Positions 11,196 through 23,082 of a DNA stretch of 64,000 nt are shown here, in pieces. Source of the stretch: Mactra quadrangularis (Eukaryota; Mollusca; Bivalvia; Venerida; Mactridae); NCBI GenBank assembly GCA_025267735.1, contig CM046295.1, positions 9,137,270-9,201,269 on the forward strand. Direction: 5' to 3'. Each line of letters opens with the position of its first letter. Positions within the stretch are counted from its first letter, which is position 1. The notes beneath the pieces were generated by a model. The model was not told the DNA's origin. It searched no databases and was given only the letters and a program-made list of their open reading frames with translations. The position numbers and the translations under genes were made by a program.

Positions 11196-12838
11196 ATTTG
11201 GCGAAAATGTTGGCTACAACTTCTTATGACCCAGCGCCAACCCTGTATACTTATATGAAATATCCTATTATTCTCCAAAATTGTGAATAAATGTGTTTTG
11301 AATTTAACAAAATTTAAAAAATCTAGCTGATTATTATTTTATTCAGTTTTCTTGAAGGACATTTCATCAATATAGTATTAAGTCTTATTATGATAATAAT
11401 TTCATTGGCTTTTATTTTTATAAATTACATTTTATACGTATATTCTAATAAAAGGAGTATTCCTATTGTATTGATGTTTTTTAAGAACTTAGTAAGTGAT
11501 ATGTACATGGTACATTTAGAAGGATGTTGTTATACAGTCTCTGTAAACAGGCAAATACAGTTTTATCTTTTGTTTTATTTGTTATTCTACAGTCACAATC
11601 TAAACTAGCTGTTCAAATTAATGGCAGAAGTGTTTAGAGTAACAACTGTAAGCATTGATGAGTTGACTGGAAATTCCCCATATTGTCTTGAAATGATGCG
11701 AAATTCCCCTTTATGAGGGTATGGGTACCTGCTCCCAAAATTTGTCTAGTGCCCTGGTTTTTTTTGTTTATGACTTGATCACTGTTTTGAATTTTTCATA
11801 CCCCCTTCATTTTGCCTTAGTGTCAAGGTTGCGAAACCTGAATTAGATTTTTGATCACAACCACCTGGAAACTAGTTTGTCTTTGCCTTCAGTGAAATAT
11901 TCATTGTATGATGTACAGTTAGACTACACATTTGTATACACCAGTAGCTAAAACATTATGTCTGTACAAGACAAGGTTAACTAAGTTTGGGTTATCTCCC
12001 ATGTATCAGGTTTTTAATAAAACAATTTTCCTCTGCTCCATATATCCGTATATGCTGGACTGTTATTCTGTGACCCATAAGCACATAGGAATACCCCAAT
12101 ATATATGCACAATACAAGCTGGTAAAAAATATAAACTTATGGTAAAATTGATCTACATGTATTTACCAGAATAGTTACATACCTCTAATCTCTTCTGCCT
12201 TAGATGTTGATGTTTTATAGTGATTATTTAGATTTTGTTTGTGATGGACACCATCCATTGTTTTGTACACTTGGAGATTTTGTTTGCCTGATGTGCATTG
12301 TCTAAATTCCAGATGTTTATGAGTTAAAACTCAGTAAAGCACCACCAAAATGTTTATTTTCAGTGAACTGTATTCTAGCTAATGAAATATTTTGACTTGA
12401 CTTGAATGTCATTAAAGGTTCAGATACTGGTATAGGGTATTAATAATGAACCTTTCCCACACCAATAAAAAGTGGGATATTGCACATCAAATGGATGAGT
12501 TTGAAGGGTGTAAAATAGGTCTTATGCTTCCGTTGAGGTATGAGGCTGGTCATATGATGGCTTAGAGTTTTCTATCTACTGTATAACAATGTTGTACAGT
12601 TAACGCCCGTTAACTCTGTTGTGTCTTGAACTTACTTAGTCTATTATATTACTATATAAACAGATAACATTGGTCATATAAATCTTATACCTGATACATT
12701 GTAACAATACTTCCATGATGATAGAATTACTTTCCAATAGTGTCTATGATCAAACATAATAATTCATCATCAATACAATCATTTTTTGTGTAACAATAAA
12801 CATCTAGGATCTTGTCATCTACTCATCTCAATAGTTAA
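11196..12838. other. Unassigned sequence
   Basis: AT-rich with no supported gene. A possible acceptor (ATTCTACAG) near 11583-11591 is followed by a donor-like GTAAGC near 11650, but every frame from that acceptor is closed, so I do not call an exon. GTTATCTCCC at 11991 is the molluscan AAGGGAGATAAC-type motif on the minus strand. Confidence 0.4.
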
Positions 12839-13279
12839 CAGTATGCTAAATACCTAGCCCTTTATTTCTCTTCTGTTGGTTTCTCACCAGTATGCTAGAT
12901 ACCTAGCCCTTTATTTCCGTTCTGTTGGTTTCTCACCAGTATGCTAAATACCTAGCCCTTTATTTCTCTTCTGTTGGTTTCTCACCAGTATGCTAAATAC
13001 CTAGCCCTTTATTTCTCTTCTGTTGGTTTCTCACCAGTATGCTAAATACCTAGCCCTTTATTTCTCTTCTGTTTGTTTCTCACCAGTATGCTAAATACCT
13101 AGCCCTTTATTTCTCTTCTGTTGGTTTCTCACCAGTATGCTAAATACCTAGCCCTTTATTTCTCTTCTGTTTGTTTCTCACCAGTATGCTAAATACCTAG
13201 CCCTTTATTTCTCTTCTGTTTGTTTCTCACCAGTATGCTAAATACCTAGCCCTTTATTTCTCTTCTGTTGGTTTCTCAG
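12839..13279. repeat. Minisatellite, 9 x 49 bp
   Basis: Nine units of exactly 49 bp beginning CAGTATGCTAAATACCTAGC at 12839 and every 49 bases to 13231. Units are almost identical. The commonest variant is GTTGG versus GTTTG near the unit end, and the second unit has CTAGAT in place of CTAAAT. Low divergence points to recent amplification. Confidence 0.95.
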
Positions 13280-14374
13280 AGTTCACACACTATCTTGGTT
13301 AAGTGATTATTTAAATGAAAGGTGTCCGAAAAATGTACTTTTCATTGTTCCACTAAGACATGTTCTTAGGCCTACATGTAGTACTCTATATACATGAAGA
13401 GTTGACAATTGTACTGAATTATTCTTAAATATGTTGACATTGTAAAAAAAACAGGTGGGTACATGTACATGTACATAGAAGGGGGAGACAAGCCGGTGAA
13501 AAAATGGCCTCTTTAGTCAATTATTTTTATATCTCTTACTTAGATTTAAAAGTTCTAAAACACTTTGTATGAGTATTAGGGATGAGTGTTCTCATGTTTG
13601 ATTTTATTCATTTGCTCACTTAATTTAAGCACTGGCATATCTTAGCATATTCTGTTTACAGTTATGCAATTTTTTTTCTTATTAGCATTATTTTTGTGTA
13701 GAGGTTAACTTGTAATCAGTTTTTATGGCTTTAAATCTACTTTGTAGTTCAGTTATGTTTGCCTCATATTAGTGCTGAAATAAGCCCTTTTCACAATGAA
13801 AAAAACATGATCATCAGTAACAGATTATTTCAAGCCATAAGTTTTTATGTATAAGCTACTATCCAATGTCTGTTTTGATAGTAACAGGGTCAGAAACTTT
13901 AATGTGTTTCTGCAAGTGCTTTTACAAGAGTTAAGTGTTTGAATTACATTAATTCTAGAAAATGAATAATTTTTTACACTTATCATCTAAATTCTTTTCA
14001 CAATTTTGGAGAATAGAGCATAAAATTCAGATATACGCTATAAACTAAAAAAGCATAGTTTTTTTATAATGGTATATAAGTAAGTATTGGAGAACTGAAA
14101 CAAAGAAACAAATAATTTCCTGTTATTTTAATGTAACAAATCTTTTCAGACTTTAGGCAAATTTTGCCACAAATTGCCCTGACTAGAATGAGGATACACA
14201 AAATATTTTTGTTTACATAAAATTACCAAGTTACCAAACACTTCTGAAACAGGGATGATTATCGCTGTTATTTAATTGTAGTTGAATCACAGTAACAGCT
14301 GAAGATTAGGTCCTAGGAAAGTTACGCAACCTAATCATAGCTTCACTTTGTGTGTCAGAAACATATTGTCATAT
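13280..14374. other. Unassigned sequence
   Basis: AT-rich. A short run of TACATG/TACATGTA repeats lies near 13457-13476. No gene or element border found. Confidence 0.4.
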
Positions 14375-15210
14375 CAAGGGCATCGGCAACGGTCCGGCCG
14401 GTCTGGCCACTTTTTTGACCGATCATGTTTCACACAAATTACCTTTTTTTAGTTTTCGCCTTTAATTGTTAAAAATGTCTAATCTGTTTAACAGGATTAT
14501 TTTTTTGACATGCGAAATCAATTATCGATAATAACTGCCGATCAATTATGCACTCACTCGAGGGCATGATTATAATTTCGGTGCCACTTCTGTATATAAA
14601 GATGATAATTACCCGAAATTATCTACCCGCTTCTTTAATGCACCATATTAGCAAATCAGCAGCTTTGGGCAAAACTCGATTTCATTGCTGTTGTGCTTTG
14701 AGTACTGTAAAGTGCGTTTACGCAACAACGTCACAGAATATTTCAGGTTTTTTCAATGTTCATGTAAGAAATGAATGACATTTCAATACATGACTCAGAA
14801 TTTTTTATATAATTATTACTTATAATATGTAATAAGTCATATTAGTTAGTCTGTAACAGTGACGTTAAATTTTGCATAAACGGACTTGAACTATAGTTGT
14901 GATCATATGTTTTTGTTGCAAAATACATTGAGCGAAACAAAACAAAAAGATAAAAAACAACTATAGCGGGGATATCTGTGCCAGATTTAATTATATAATT
15001 AGGTTTGGTGCCACCGCCTGATGAGACTCACTGAGGGGTCGAAATAGTTGTATTTTGCCTAAATTGCTGACATTCAAAATGAAAAATAATCGTCTCCAGA
15101 TGCAATAAAATCCCATCTAGGGGCAGAATAATTAAATTTTTCCCCCTCTCGTACTCTCTCCCTTCACAATCAATGGCTGGATCACTTTTCAAAAGCTGGC
15201 GACGGCCCTG
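14375..15210. mobile_element. hAT5-like non-autonomous element
   Basis: The left end is CAAGGGCATCGGCAACGG and the right end, read inward, CAGGGCCGTCGCCAGC. The flanks carry the same 5 bases, CATAT (14370-14374, 15211-15215). CAGGGC-type ends with a 5-bp duplication fit hAT5 elements. The end match is imperfect and no transposase is present. Confidence 0.6.
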
Positions 15211-15925
15211 CATATTGCTTGTTTGCCCTCTTGGATCTTTTAAGTTTCATTGTGCACAAATGCATTTTCGTATTTACAGCTCTTTGATTTGACTTTGTAT
15301 TAAAAGTCAACATTCATAGTTAAATTGCAATATTGATTACTTAGTTAATAGTTAAAATTTGAAGTTTCAATGCTTTACAAAGATTTTATGAATCTTTATT
15401 TTCTTACCAACTGGGTTTACTTAGATGTAGATAAATTTCCATCTCATAGGGGTTGTGTAGTTTGTTTTGCTAGCATTTTAAATGACTTGGGTAATTGCAC
15501 CAAATTTTTCTGGGGAAACAAATTATAGAAAAAAGTTGTTGCCTTTCCATTTTAATTTCACAGTTCTTCAATGTCTGAAATAGTTAAGATTTCCATGATA
15601 ATAAAACTAATAATTTCATTTCATTCTTGTATGATAAAGATTTAAAATGATGATTTGTTCTTTAAATTTTATTTAAGTAAAGGTGAGAAAGTTTTTTTCA
15701 CTGTTAGTCCTGGGTAAGACTTTAAACTGCATCCATCTGTGGCATCCTATTATGGATGTGGGAACGTGAGGCTGCCCTTTACCACAGTTGTCTCCAGGCT
15801 CCCCTTAGGCAAGGGTCGGTACCTGTTATTGCCTCCCTTCTCAGGGTTACGAAGAGAAGAGGTCACTGTGGCTTGGTGAATGAACTACTAATTTATGGTT
15901 TGTCTGAAAGATCATATCTGAATAG
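15211..15925. other. Unassigned sequence with a GC-richer patch
   Basis: From about 15710 to 15880 the sequence is less AT-rich (for example CAGGCTCCCCTTAGGCAAGG) and looks like a repeat fragment. I found no second copy in the window, no ends and no open frame. Confidence 0.35.
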
Positions 15926-16199
15926 TGACCTTTGAAGTGGATCTACTCAATGTGACTTACAGCTAAGTGCTTTCTTTCATGTTGTATTTATTTTGATGTA
16001 ATGAATATTTATATCATTTTAAGTGACCGAGTTGTACATTGAATTGATCAGACTCATGCAACCTTTTAGTATTTGATAACATGATAGAAATGGACTGGTG
16101 CTCTAAGTGAACTGCTCTAAGGTCTTAGTTGGGCTATTTTGGTTTAATACATTTTTATACGCCCGTTTTGAAAAAACGGTCGTATTATGTTATGCTGTT

Positions 16200-16288
16200 G
16201 TCCGTCTGTCCGTCTGTCCGTCTGTCCGTCTGTCCGTCTGTCTGTCTGTCCGTCTGTCCGTCTGTCCGTCTGTCCGTCTGTCCGTCCG
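16200..16288. repeat. GTCC/GTCT microsatellite
   Basis: About 22 four-base units alternating GTCC and GTCT, with a short GTCTGTCTGTCT interruption in the middle. It lies directly after the 5' hairpin of element B; element A has a shorter version in the same place. Confidence 0.95.
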
Positions 16289-17084
16289 TGGACAATTGCT
16301 TGTCCGGATGATAACTCAAGAAAGGATGAACCTAGGTTCCTCAAATTTTATGTGTTGATAGCCCTTGGGTGGAGGAGGTTCCCTATTGATTTTGAGACCC
16401 CAGGGTTAAAGGTCAAGGTCACTGGGACTTAAAATAGGTAAAACTTGTCCGTACAATATCTGAACCACCAATGTACCTAAGTTCACCAAATTTAATGTAA
16501 GAGTAGCCCATGTGTCAAAGATGTTCCCTATCGGTTTTGGGGCCCCTGCGTCAAAGGTCAAGGTCACAGTGGCATCATATGGGAAAAAAACTTGTCCTGA
16601 CAATAACTTAACAACCAATCTACCTAGGATCACCAAATTTTATGTGAGAGAAGCCCATGTGTCAAGGATGTTCCCAATCGGTTTTGGGGCCCCTGGGTCA
16701 AAGGTCAAGGTCACAGGGACATCAAATTGAAAAACCTTGTCCGGACCATAACTAAACAACGTCTGTACCTAGGTTCACCAAATTTTATGTAAGAGTAGCC
16801 CATGTGTCAAAGATGCGCCCTATAGGTTTATGGGGCCCCAGGTTCAAAGGTCAAGGTCACCGGGGCATTATATGGAAAAACTTTGTCCGGACAATAAATG
16901 AAACACCAATGTACCTAGGTTCACCAAATTTCATGTGAGAGTAGCCCATGTGTCAAGGATATGCACTATTGATTTTGGGGCCCCTGGGTCAAAGGTCAAG
17001 GTCACAGTGGCATCAAATTGAAAAACATTGTCCGGGTAATAACTCACTAATGACTGTACCTAGGTTCACCAAATTTCATGTGAG

Positions 17085-19170
17085 AGTAGCCCATGTGTCA
17101 AGGATGTACCTTATCAGTTTTGGGAAAACAGGGTTAAGTTTAAATCTTAAACCAGAAGATATCAAATTACCAAGCTGTGACTTCAAATGTTCTATCAATA
17201 TGTTTATAAAGTCAAAACGGCAAACAATGAAACACTTGTCCAGACAATAACTGAACCACCAATGTACCTAGGTTCTCCAAATTTTATGTGAGGGTAGCCC
17301 TTGGGTAAAGGTTATGCCCTATTGGTTTTGGGGTTCCTGGGTCAAAGGTCAAGGTCACAGAGGCATCATATTGAAAATCCTTGTTTGGACAATAACTCAT
17401 CAACTACTGTACCTAAGTTCACAAAATTTTATGTGAAGGTAGCCCTTGTGTCAAGGATGTTCCCAATAGGTTTTTGGGCCCCAGACCCAAAGGTCAAGGT
17501 CACAGAGGGATCATATGGAAAAACCTTGTTCAGACAATAACTGAACAACCAATGTACCTAGGTTCACTAAATTTGGCGTGAAAGTAGCCCATGTGTCAAA
17601 GTTATGCCCTATTGGTTTTGGGGCACCTTGGTCAAAGGTCAAGGTCACAGGGGCATCATATTGGAAAACATTGTCTGGATAATTACTCAACAATGATTGT
17701 ACCAAAGTTCACCAAATTTCATGTGAGAGTAGCCCATGTGTCAAGGATGTACCTTATCAGTTTTGGGAAAACAGGGTTAAGTTTAAATCTTAAACCAGAA
17801 GATATCAAATTACCAAGCTGTGACTTCAAATGTTCTATCAATATGTTTATAAAGTCAAAACGGCAAACAATGAAACACTTGTCCAGACAATAACTGAACC
17901 ACCAATGTACCTAGGTTCTCCAAATTTTATGTGAGGGTAGCCCTTGGGTAAAGGTTATGCCCTATTGGTGTTGGGGTTCCTGGGTCAAAGGTCAAGGTCA
18001 CAGAGGCATCATATTGAAAATCCTTGTTTGGACAATAACTCATCAACTACTGTACCTAGGTTCACAAAATTTTATGTGAAGGTAGCCCTTGTGTCAAGGA
18101 TGTTCCCAATAGGTATTTGGGCCCCAGACCCAAAGGTCAAGGTCACAGAGGGATCATATGGAAAAACCTTGTCCAGACAATAACTGAACAACCAATGTAC
18201 CTAGGTTCACTAAATTTGGCGTGAAAGTAGCCCATGTGTCAAGGTTATGCCCTATTGGTTTTGGGGCACCTTGGTCAAAGGTCAAGGTCACAGGGGCATC
18301 ATATTGAAAAACATTGTCTGGATAATTACTCAACAATGATTGTACCAAAGTTCACCAAATTTCATGTGAGAGTAGCCCATGTGTCAAGGATGTACCTTAT
18401 CAGTTTTGGGAAAACAGGGTTAAGTTTAAATCTTAAACCAGAAGATATCAAATTACCAAGCTGTGACTTCAAATGTTCTATCAATATGTTTATAAAGTCA
18501 AAACGGCAAACAATGAAACACTTGTCCAGACAATAACTGAACCACCAATGTACCTAGGTTCTCCAAATTTTATGTGAGGGTAGCCCTTGGGTAAAGGTTA
18601 TGCCCTATTGGTTTTAGGGTTCCTGGGTCAAAGGTCAAGGTCACAGAGGCATCATATTGAAAATCCTTGTTTGGACAATAACTCATCAACTACTGTACCT
18701 AGGTTCACAAGATTTTATGTGAAGGTAGCCCTTGTGTCAAGGATGTTCCCAATAGGTTTTTGGGCCCCAGACCCAAAGGTCAAGGTCACAGAGGGATCAT
18801 ATGGAAAAACCTTGTCCAGACAATAACTGAACAACCAATGTACCTAGGTTCACTAAATTTGGCGTGAAAGTAGCCCATGTGTCAAGGTTATGCCCTATTG
18901 GTTTTGGGGTACCTTGGTCAAAGGTCAAGGTCACAGTGGCATCATATTGAAAAACATTGTCCGGATAATTACTCAACAATGATTGTACCAAAGTTCACCA
19001 AATTTCATGTGAGAGTAGCCCATGTGTCAAGGATGTTCCCTATTGATTTTGGGGCCCCTGGGTCAAGTTTAAACCATCATCCAGAAGATATCAAATTACC
19101 AAGCAGAGACTTCAAATGTTCAATCAATATGTTAATAAAGTCAAAATGGCAAACCATGGAAATAATGCTA
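17085..19170. repeat. 643-bp higher-order repeat
   Basis: The segment containing a longer monomer (with AAACCAGAAGATATCAAATT) recurs at exactly 643-bp spacing: equivalent points at 17098, 17741 and 18384, and a diverged partial fourth at 19027. Each higher-order unit is four monomers, one lengthened by a ~100-bp insert. Copies are nearly identical, so this amplification is younger than the monomer array around it. Confidence 0.88.
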
Positions 19171-20738
19171 TATTTAATAAGTAAAATGAATTTAGTTCAC
19201 CAAATTTTATTTGAGGGTGGCCCATGTGTTAAGGATGTTCCCAATTGGTTTTGGGTCAAAACTGGGTCAAAGATCTAGGTCACAGGGGCATCATATGGAC
19301 AATCCTTGTCCGGACAATAACTAAACAATGATTGTACCTAGGTTAACCAAATTTTATGTGGATCAGCCCATTTGTCAAGATGTAATGTGTTGATAGCTCT
19401 TTGGTATTTGATGTTCTCTTTTGATTTGGAAACCCCAGGGACAAAAGTCAAGGTCACAGGGACTTAATTCATACTGAAACATTTTCCGGACAGTAACTCA
19501 ATATTAATTGTACCTACATTGTAGGTTTTCCAAATCTTATTTAAGGGTAGCCTTAATGTCTAGCATATGCCCCTTTGGTTTCAGGTCCCTGGGTTAAAGT
19601 CAAAAGAAAAATCATGAGGAAAAACCTTGTCCAACAACCAACTTTACCTAAGATCACCAAATTTTATGTATCAATACTCTTTGGGTCAAGGGCGAGAACT
19701 TTTGGTTCTGAGGCCCCAGGGTCAAGGTCACTGGAAGTTTGTATGGGAAAACTTTGTGTCGGTGATAAATCAACCATGGCTGTACCTAGGTTCTCAAAAT
19801 CTTTGCTTTGGATAGCCCTCCTGTTAAGAATGGGACCTATTCTGAGATCCCGGGGTCATTGGTCAAGGTCACAGGGACTTTATATGAGATAGAACACAGC
19901 ATGGACTGCACACGGGCGTATAATGCCCCGCCCAGCGGAGCTCTTGTTTTAAGTTTATATACTGACTTTGAAATCACCTTCCCTTTAACTCTCATTGGGT
20001 GAGATATTTTCATCTGGGTTGAAGTTGATCGGCGCTAAACTTTACAGGAGGGCAAGATTTTGATGGTTATGCACGGTCTTCATCAGTACAGGTTGCCAGG
20101 GTATGATCTTATTTAATGGTTATGTACCATAGTCTTCATTCCTAAAAGCTCTAACGTAGAAAGACTTTATGACTTCACTCGTTATTGCTGCTTCAAAATA
20201 AGGCTGTAATCATTAAAGGACTTACTTGGTGACACTTACAAGGGTTGCCCAAAGATAAGATTTTAACTGTTGAGAGATTGTCTGAATGTTTTGCCAATAC
20301 AAAGAACGACTTTGTTCAGAAAAAACTGTTTCAATCAATTTGAGTTTCAGGAAGGTGGACTTGAATCAGTAATGGTGCTGTCACCATAGATACATCTTGA
20401 ACAAAACTGCATTATTATACATATTTTTAGTCTAATTCCGCTGTTTACTTAGTAAAACGTTTCGTACCTTTTTCTAATTGAGAAAAAAATATGTAGGTAC
20501 CCACTAGCCTATGAGTATTCACAGCTTTATTGGTGTTTATTATTAAGAAAAAGTGTAGGCATAGACAATTTAGTATTAAATGTTTGATATATTAAGATTA
20601 TGGTTAGTTATCACCTGTAAAGCTAGCAAGTCCTCTTTTCATACTCAAATATGTACTGATCAAGTAACCCTTTACTAGGAACAAACATTTTCTCCTTATT
20701 TGGAAAAATCTTTTGAGAATTTTTATTTTTGTTTTCAG

Positions 20739-20817
20739 AGGAATCACTTTAAAATTCAGTAGAGATGAAAGATTTTTGTTAAACAAGTATGTTTGTACTT
20801 CACAGACCAAAGACACA
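20739..20817 (+). CDS. Candidate internal exon of gene A
   Basis: A strong acceptor (TTTTTGTTTTCAG) precedes 20739 and the donor ACA|GTAAGT follows 20817. Of three frames only one is open. It starts with one completing base and reads GITLKFSRDERFLLNKYVC and then TSQTKDT, ending on a codon boundary. That phase fits the next exon at 22345. The exon lies exactly between the two copies of the 1-kb duplication, which would therefore be intronic. I do not recognise the family; charged and hydrophobic residues are mixed as in a folded soluble domain. Confidence 0.5.
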
Positions 20818-21219
20818 GTAAGTAGAAAGTTTTATTGTTTTGTGTAAGGGAGATAACTTAATAAAATATTTAGTGCATTAAAGTAACATTGCAGAGTTAA
20901 CCCCCTTGATCATCTCTAATCAAATGGTCAGTTTCCTATGGAAATTGCTACCATGCCCTTTGTCTACCTTAGCCTATCTTTTACCAAAAATAATAAGTAT
21001 ATGATAACAAATCAAAGGTAACAGGTGAAAAAACTGGCCATTAGCTATGTGACCTAGTGATTATTTTCTGTTTGGGATTAAACAATTTAAATTGTTGATA
21101 TGTGCTGTTTCCATGAAGTTGGTTCAAAATTTTTAAAGTTTTGACTTTATTTTCAGAAATTTACTGATGGTTTGACTAAATGCTCATGTGAATTATTGAT
21201 GTTATTATGATTGGATTGT

Positions 21220-22275
21220 GACCACTGGTGTAGATCTACTCAATGTGACTTACAGCTAAGTGCTTTTTTTCATGTTGTATTAGTTTTGATGTAATGAATA
21301 TTTATATCATTTTAAGTGACCGAGTTGTAAATTGAATTGATCTGACTCATGCAACCTTTTAGTATTTTGATAACATGATAAATATGGACTGGTGCTATGA
21401 GTGAACTGCTCTTAGGTCTTAGTTGGGCTATTTTGGTTTAATACATTTTTTTTCATTTATATCCCGACAATGAGATCGTCTTCCCTTTTAACTCTCATTG
21501 AATGAGATTTTTTCATCTGGGTGGAAGTTGATCGGCGCTAAACTTTACAGGAGGGCAAGATTTTGATGGTTATGCATGGTCTTCATCAGTACAGGTTGCC
21601 AGGGTTATGATCTTATTTAATGGTTATGTACCATAGTCTTCATTCCTAAAAGCTCTAACGTAGAAAGACTTTAATGGTTATGTAAAGTCATTCTTCAGTA
21701 ATTATTACAACTAAGATTACTTCATAGTTCTCGCTTGTAATACTTGTTACGACAAGGAGAAGGCTATAGCCATTATGTAACAGACTTCACTCGTTATTGC
21801 TGCTTCAAAATAAGGCTGTAATCATTAAAGGACTTACTTGGTGACACTTACAAGGGTTGCCCAAAGATAAGATTTTAACTGTTGAGAGATTGTCTGAATG
21901 TTTTGCCAATACAAAGAACGACTTTGTTCAGAAAAAACTGTTTCAATCAATTTGAGTTTCAGGAAGGTGGACTTGAATCAGTAATGGTGCTGTCACCATA
22001 GATACATCTTGAACAAAACTGCATTATTATACATATTTTTAGTCTAATTCCGCTGTTTACTTAGTAAAACGTTTCGTACCTTTTTCTAATTGAGAAAAAA
22101 ATATGTAGGTACCCACTAGCCTATGAGTATTCACAGCTTTATTGGTGTTTATTATTAAGAAAAAGTGTAGGCATAGACAATTAAGTATTAAATGTTTGAT
22201 TTATTAAGATTATGGTGAGTTATCACCTACAAAGCTAGCAAGTCCTCTTTTCATCCTCTAATATATTTTGACCAA
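21220..22275. repeat. Local duplication copy 2 with empty insertion site
   Basis: Matches copy 1 on either side of element B. At about 21449 the run after AATACA continues straight into flanking sequence with no element, giving the pre-insertion state. One internal stretch of about 350 bp (GACACTTACAAGG through GTGTAGGCATAGACAATT) is essentially identical to copy 1, indicating a recent duplication or gene conversion. Confidence 0.88.
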
Positions 22276-22344
22276 GTCATTCTTATAACAGCAGACTACA
22301 TGGTTTATTAAGAAAATGTTTTGAGAATTTTCTTTTGTTTTCAG

Positions 22345-22414
22345 ACAAACCAACCTTATGATTCTGATGCTTCCTTTCTTCAATGTATAGAACAAGAAAT
22401 TTCACTTATTTATG
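22345..22414 (+). CDS. Penultimate exon of gene A (unrecognised protein)
   Basis: The acceptor TTTTGTTTTCAG ends at 22344 and the donor G|GTAAGT starts at 22415. The 70-nt exon is open in phase 0 and begins TNQPYDSDASFLQC, continuing IEQEISLIYG. The final G joins GA of the exon at 23083 to make glycine, so the frame runs on without a stop. Two good splice sites, an open frame and correct phase with both neighbours make this one of the two best-supported exons in the window. The acidic IEQEISLIYG stretch is probably helical. No family is recognised. Confidence 0.62.
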
Positions 22415-23082
22415 GTAAGTGTAAGTTCTTATGAAAGAGTTACGTCTATTATTTTACTGGCCAGTGTGATTTTTTACAAAAATATTTTAAACTTCTTCGT
22501 ATGCTGATGAAATATACTAAAATGGTTTATATATATATTTTGTAAAAAGGAACACTGGTCATTTTCCCTAAGTTTATACATTTTACGTATTCTGTCATGA
22601 TAAGAAAGGTACAGGGACATTTCAATAAAATATTTTATTTCATTTTAGTTTATTTTGCCTTTTGTCTGACTTTACTGACTATTGAAAACCAAACTTAAAC
22701 TACTCAATGGATACTGATTGGTTCATGCATAACTGGTCTAACCATATGTTAATACACAAGTATTTAGTGTAGTTTTGTGCTGACCCATTAATTCATTATT
22801 GACTACTCTATATAACTATGAAGTGATGATTTGGAAAGCATTTAACTTATGCAATTGTAAAGCAAGCATACATCCTTATTAAAAAACTAGTCATTGTAAT
22901 TTCTTGATTTATCTTTTAAAAAAAAACAACACAAAAAAACCCAAACTATTTTGACTATTTATTTACCTTGAAAAAGGCACTCAGCCGAAATGTGGGATAA
23001 ATAAATATAATAAGATCTTAGGTGTTATTGTTGTGAATATTATTACATAATTGATTTATCTTTGTTATTTCTTTGTTTTCAG

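Larger units (their letters stand above)
16155..19948. mobile_element. Helentron/HINE-like element B with long repeat core
   Basis: The 5' end TTATACGCCCG continues into a hairpin (ATACG and CCGTTTT pairing with AAAACGG and CGTAT) and then a GTCC/GTCT microsatellite. The core is a long array of ~145-bp units, partly in a 643-bp higher-order repeat. The 3' end has CGGGCGTATAA, the exact inverse of the 5' end, then the CCGCCCAGCGG hairpin and CTCTTGTT. The duplicated region at 21220-22275 shows the empty target, a T-run after AATACA, consistent with insertion between T residues as known for Helentrons. There is no coding sequence; frames inside are repeat artefacts. Confidence 0.7.
15926..20660. 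repeat. Local duplication copy 1, interrupted by element B
   Basis: Left part 15926-16155 and right part about 19947-20660 match 21220-22275 almost base for base across long stretches. The Helentron-like element at 16155-19948 splits this copy. It also lacks a ~107-bp stretch present in copy 2 (after GAAAGACTTTA). Borders are approximate because similarity fades gradually at both ends. Confidence 0.85.

Noticed and set aside
11592..11730. Open stretch MAEVFRVTTVSIDELTGN near a possible acceptor and donor
   Set aside because: The frame from the acceptor is closed, and the ATG frame crosses the donor-like site; evidence is contradictory.
12839..13279. CRISPR-like regular repeats
   Set aside because: Units are contiguous with no unique spacers, and the DNA is eukaryotic in character; it is a minisatellite.
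16107..16432. Overlapping open frames giving RLSVCPSV-type peptides
   Set aside because: They translate the GTCC/GTCT microsatellite, whose period keeps frames open; no coding evidence.
17301..18826. Three near-identical 79-codon frames at 643-bp spacing
   Set aside because: They arise from the higher-order repeat of element B; no start context or known motif.
22969..23015. GAAAAAGGCACTCAGCCGAAATGT hairpin-like motif
   Set aside because: Similar motifs occur near retroelement ends in many animals, but nothing else of an element is present, so no call was made.
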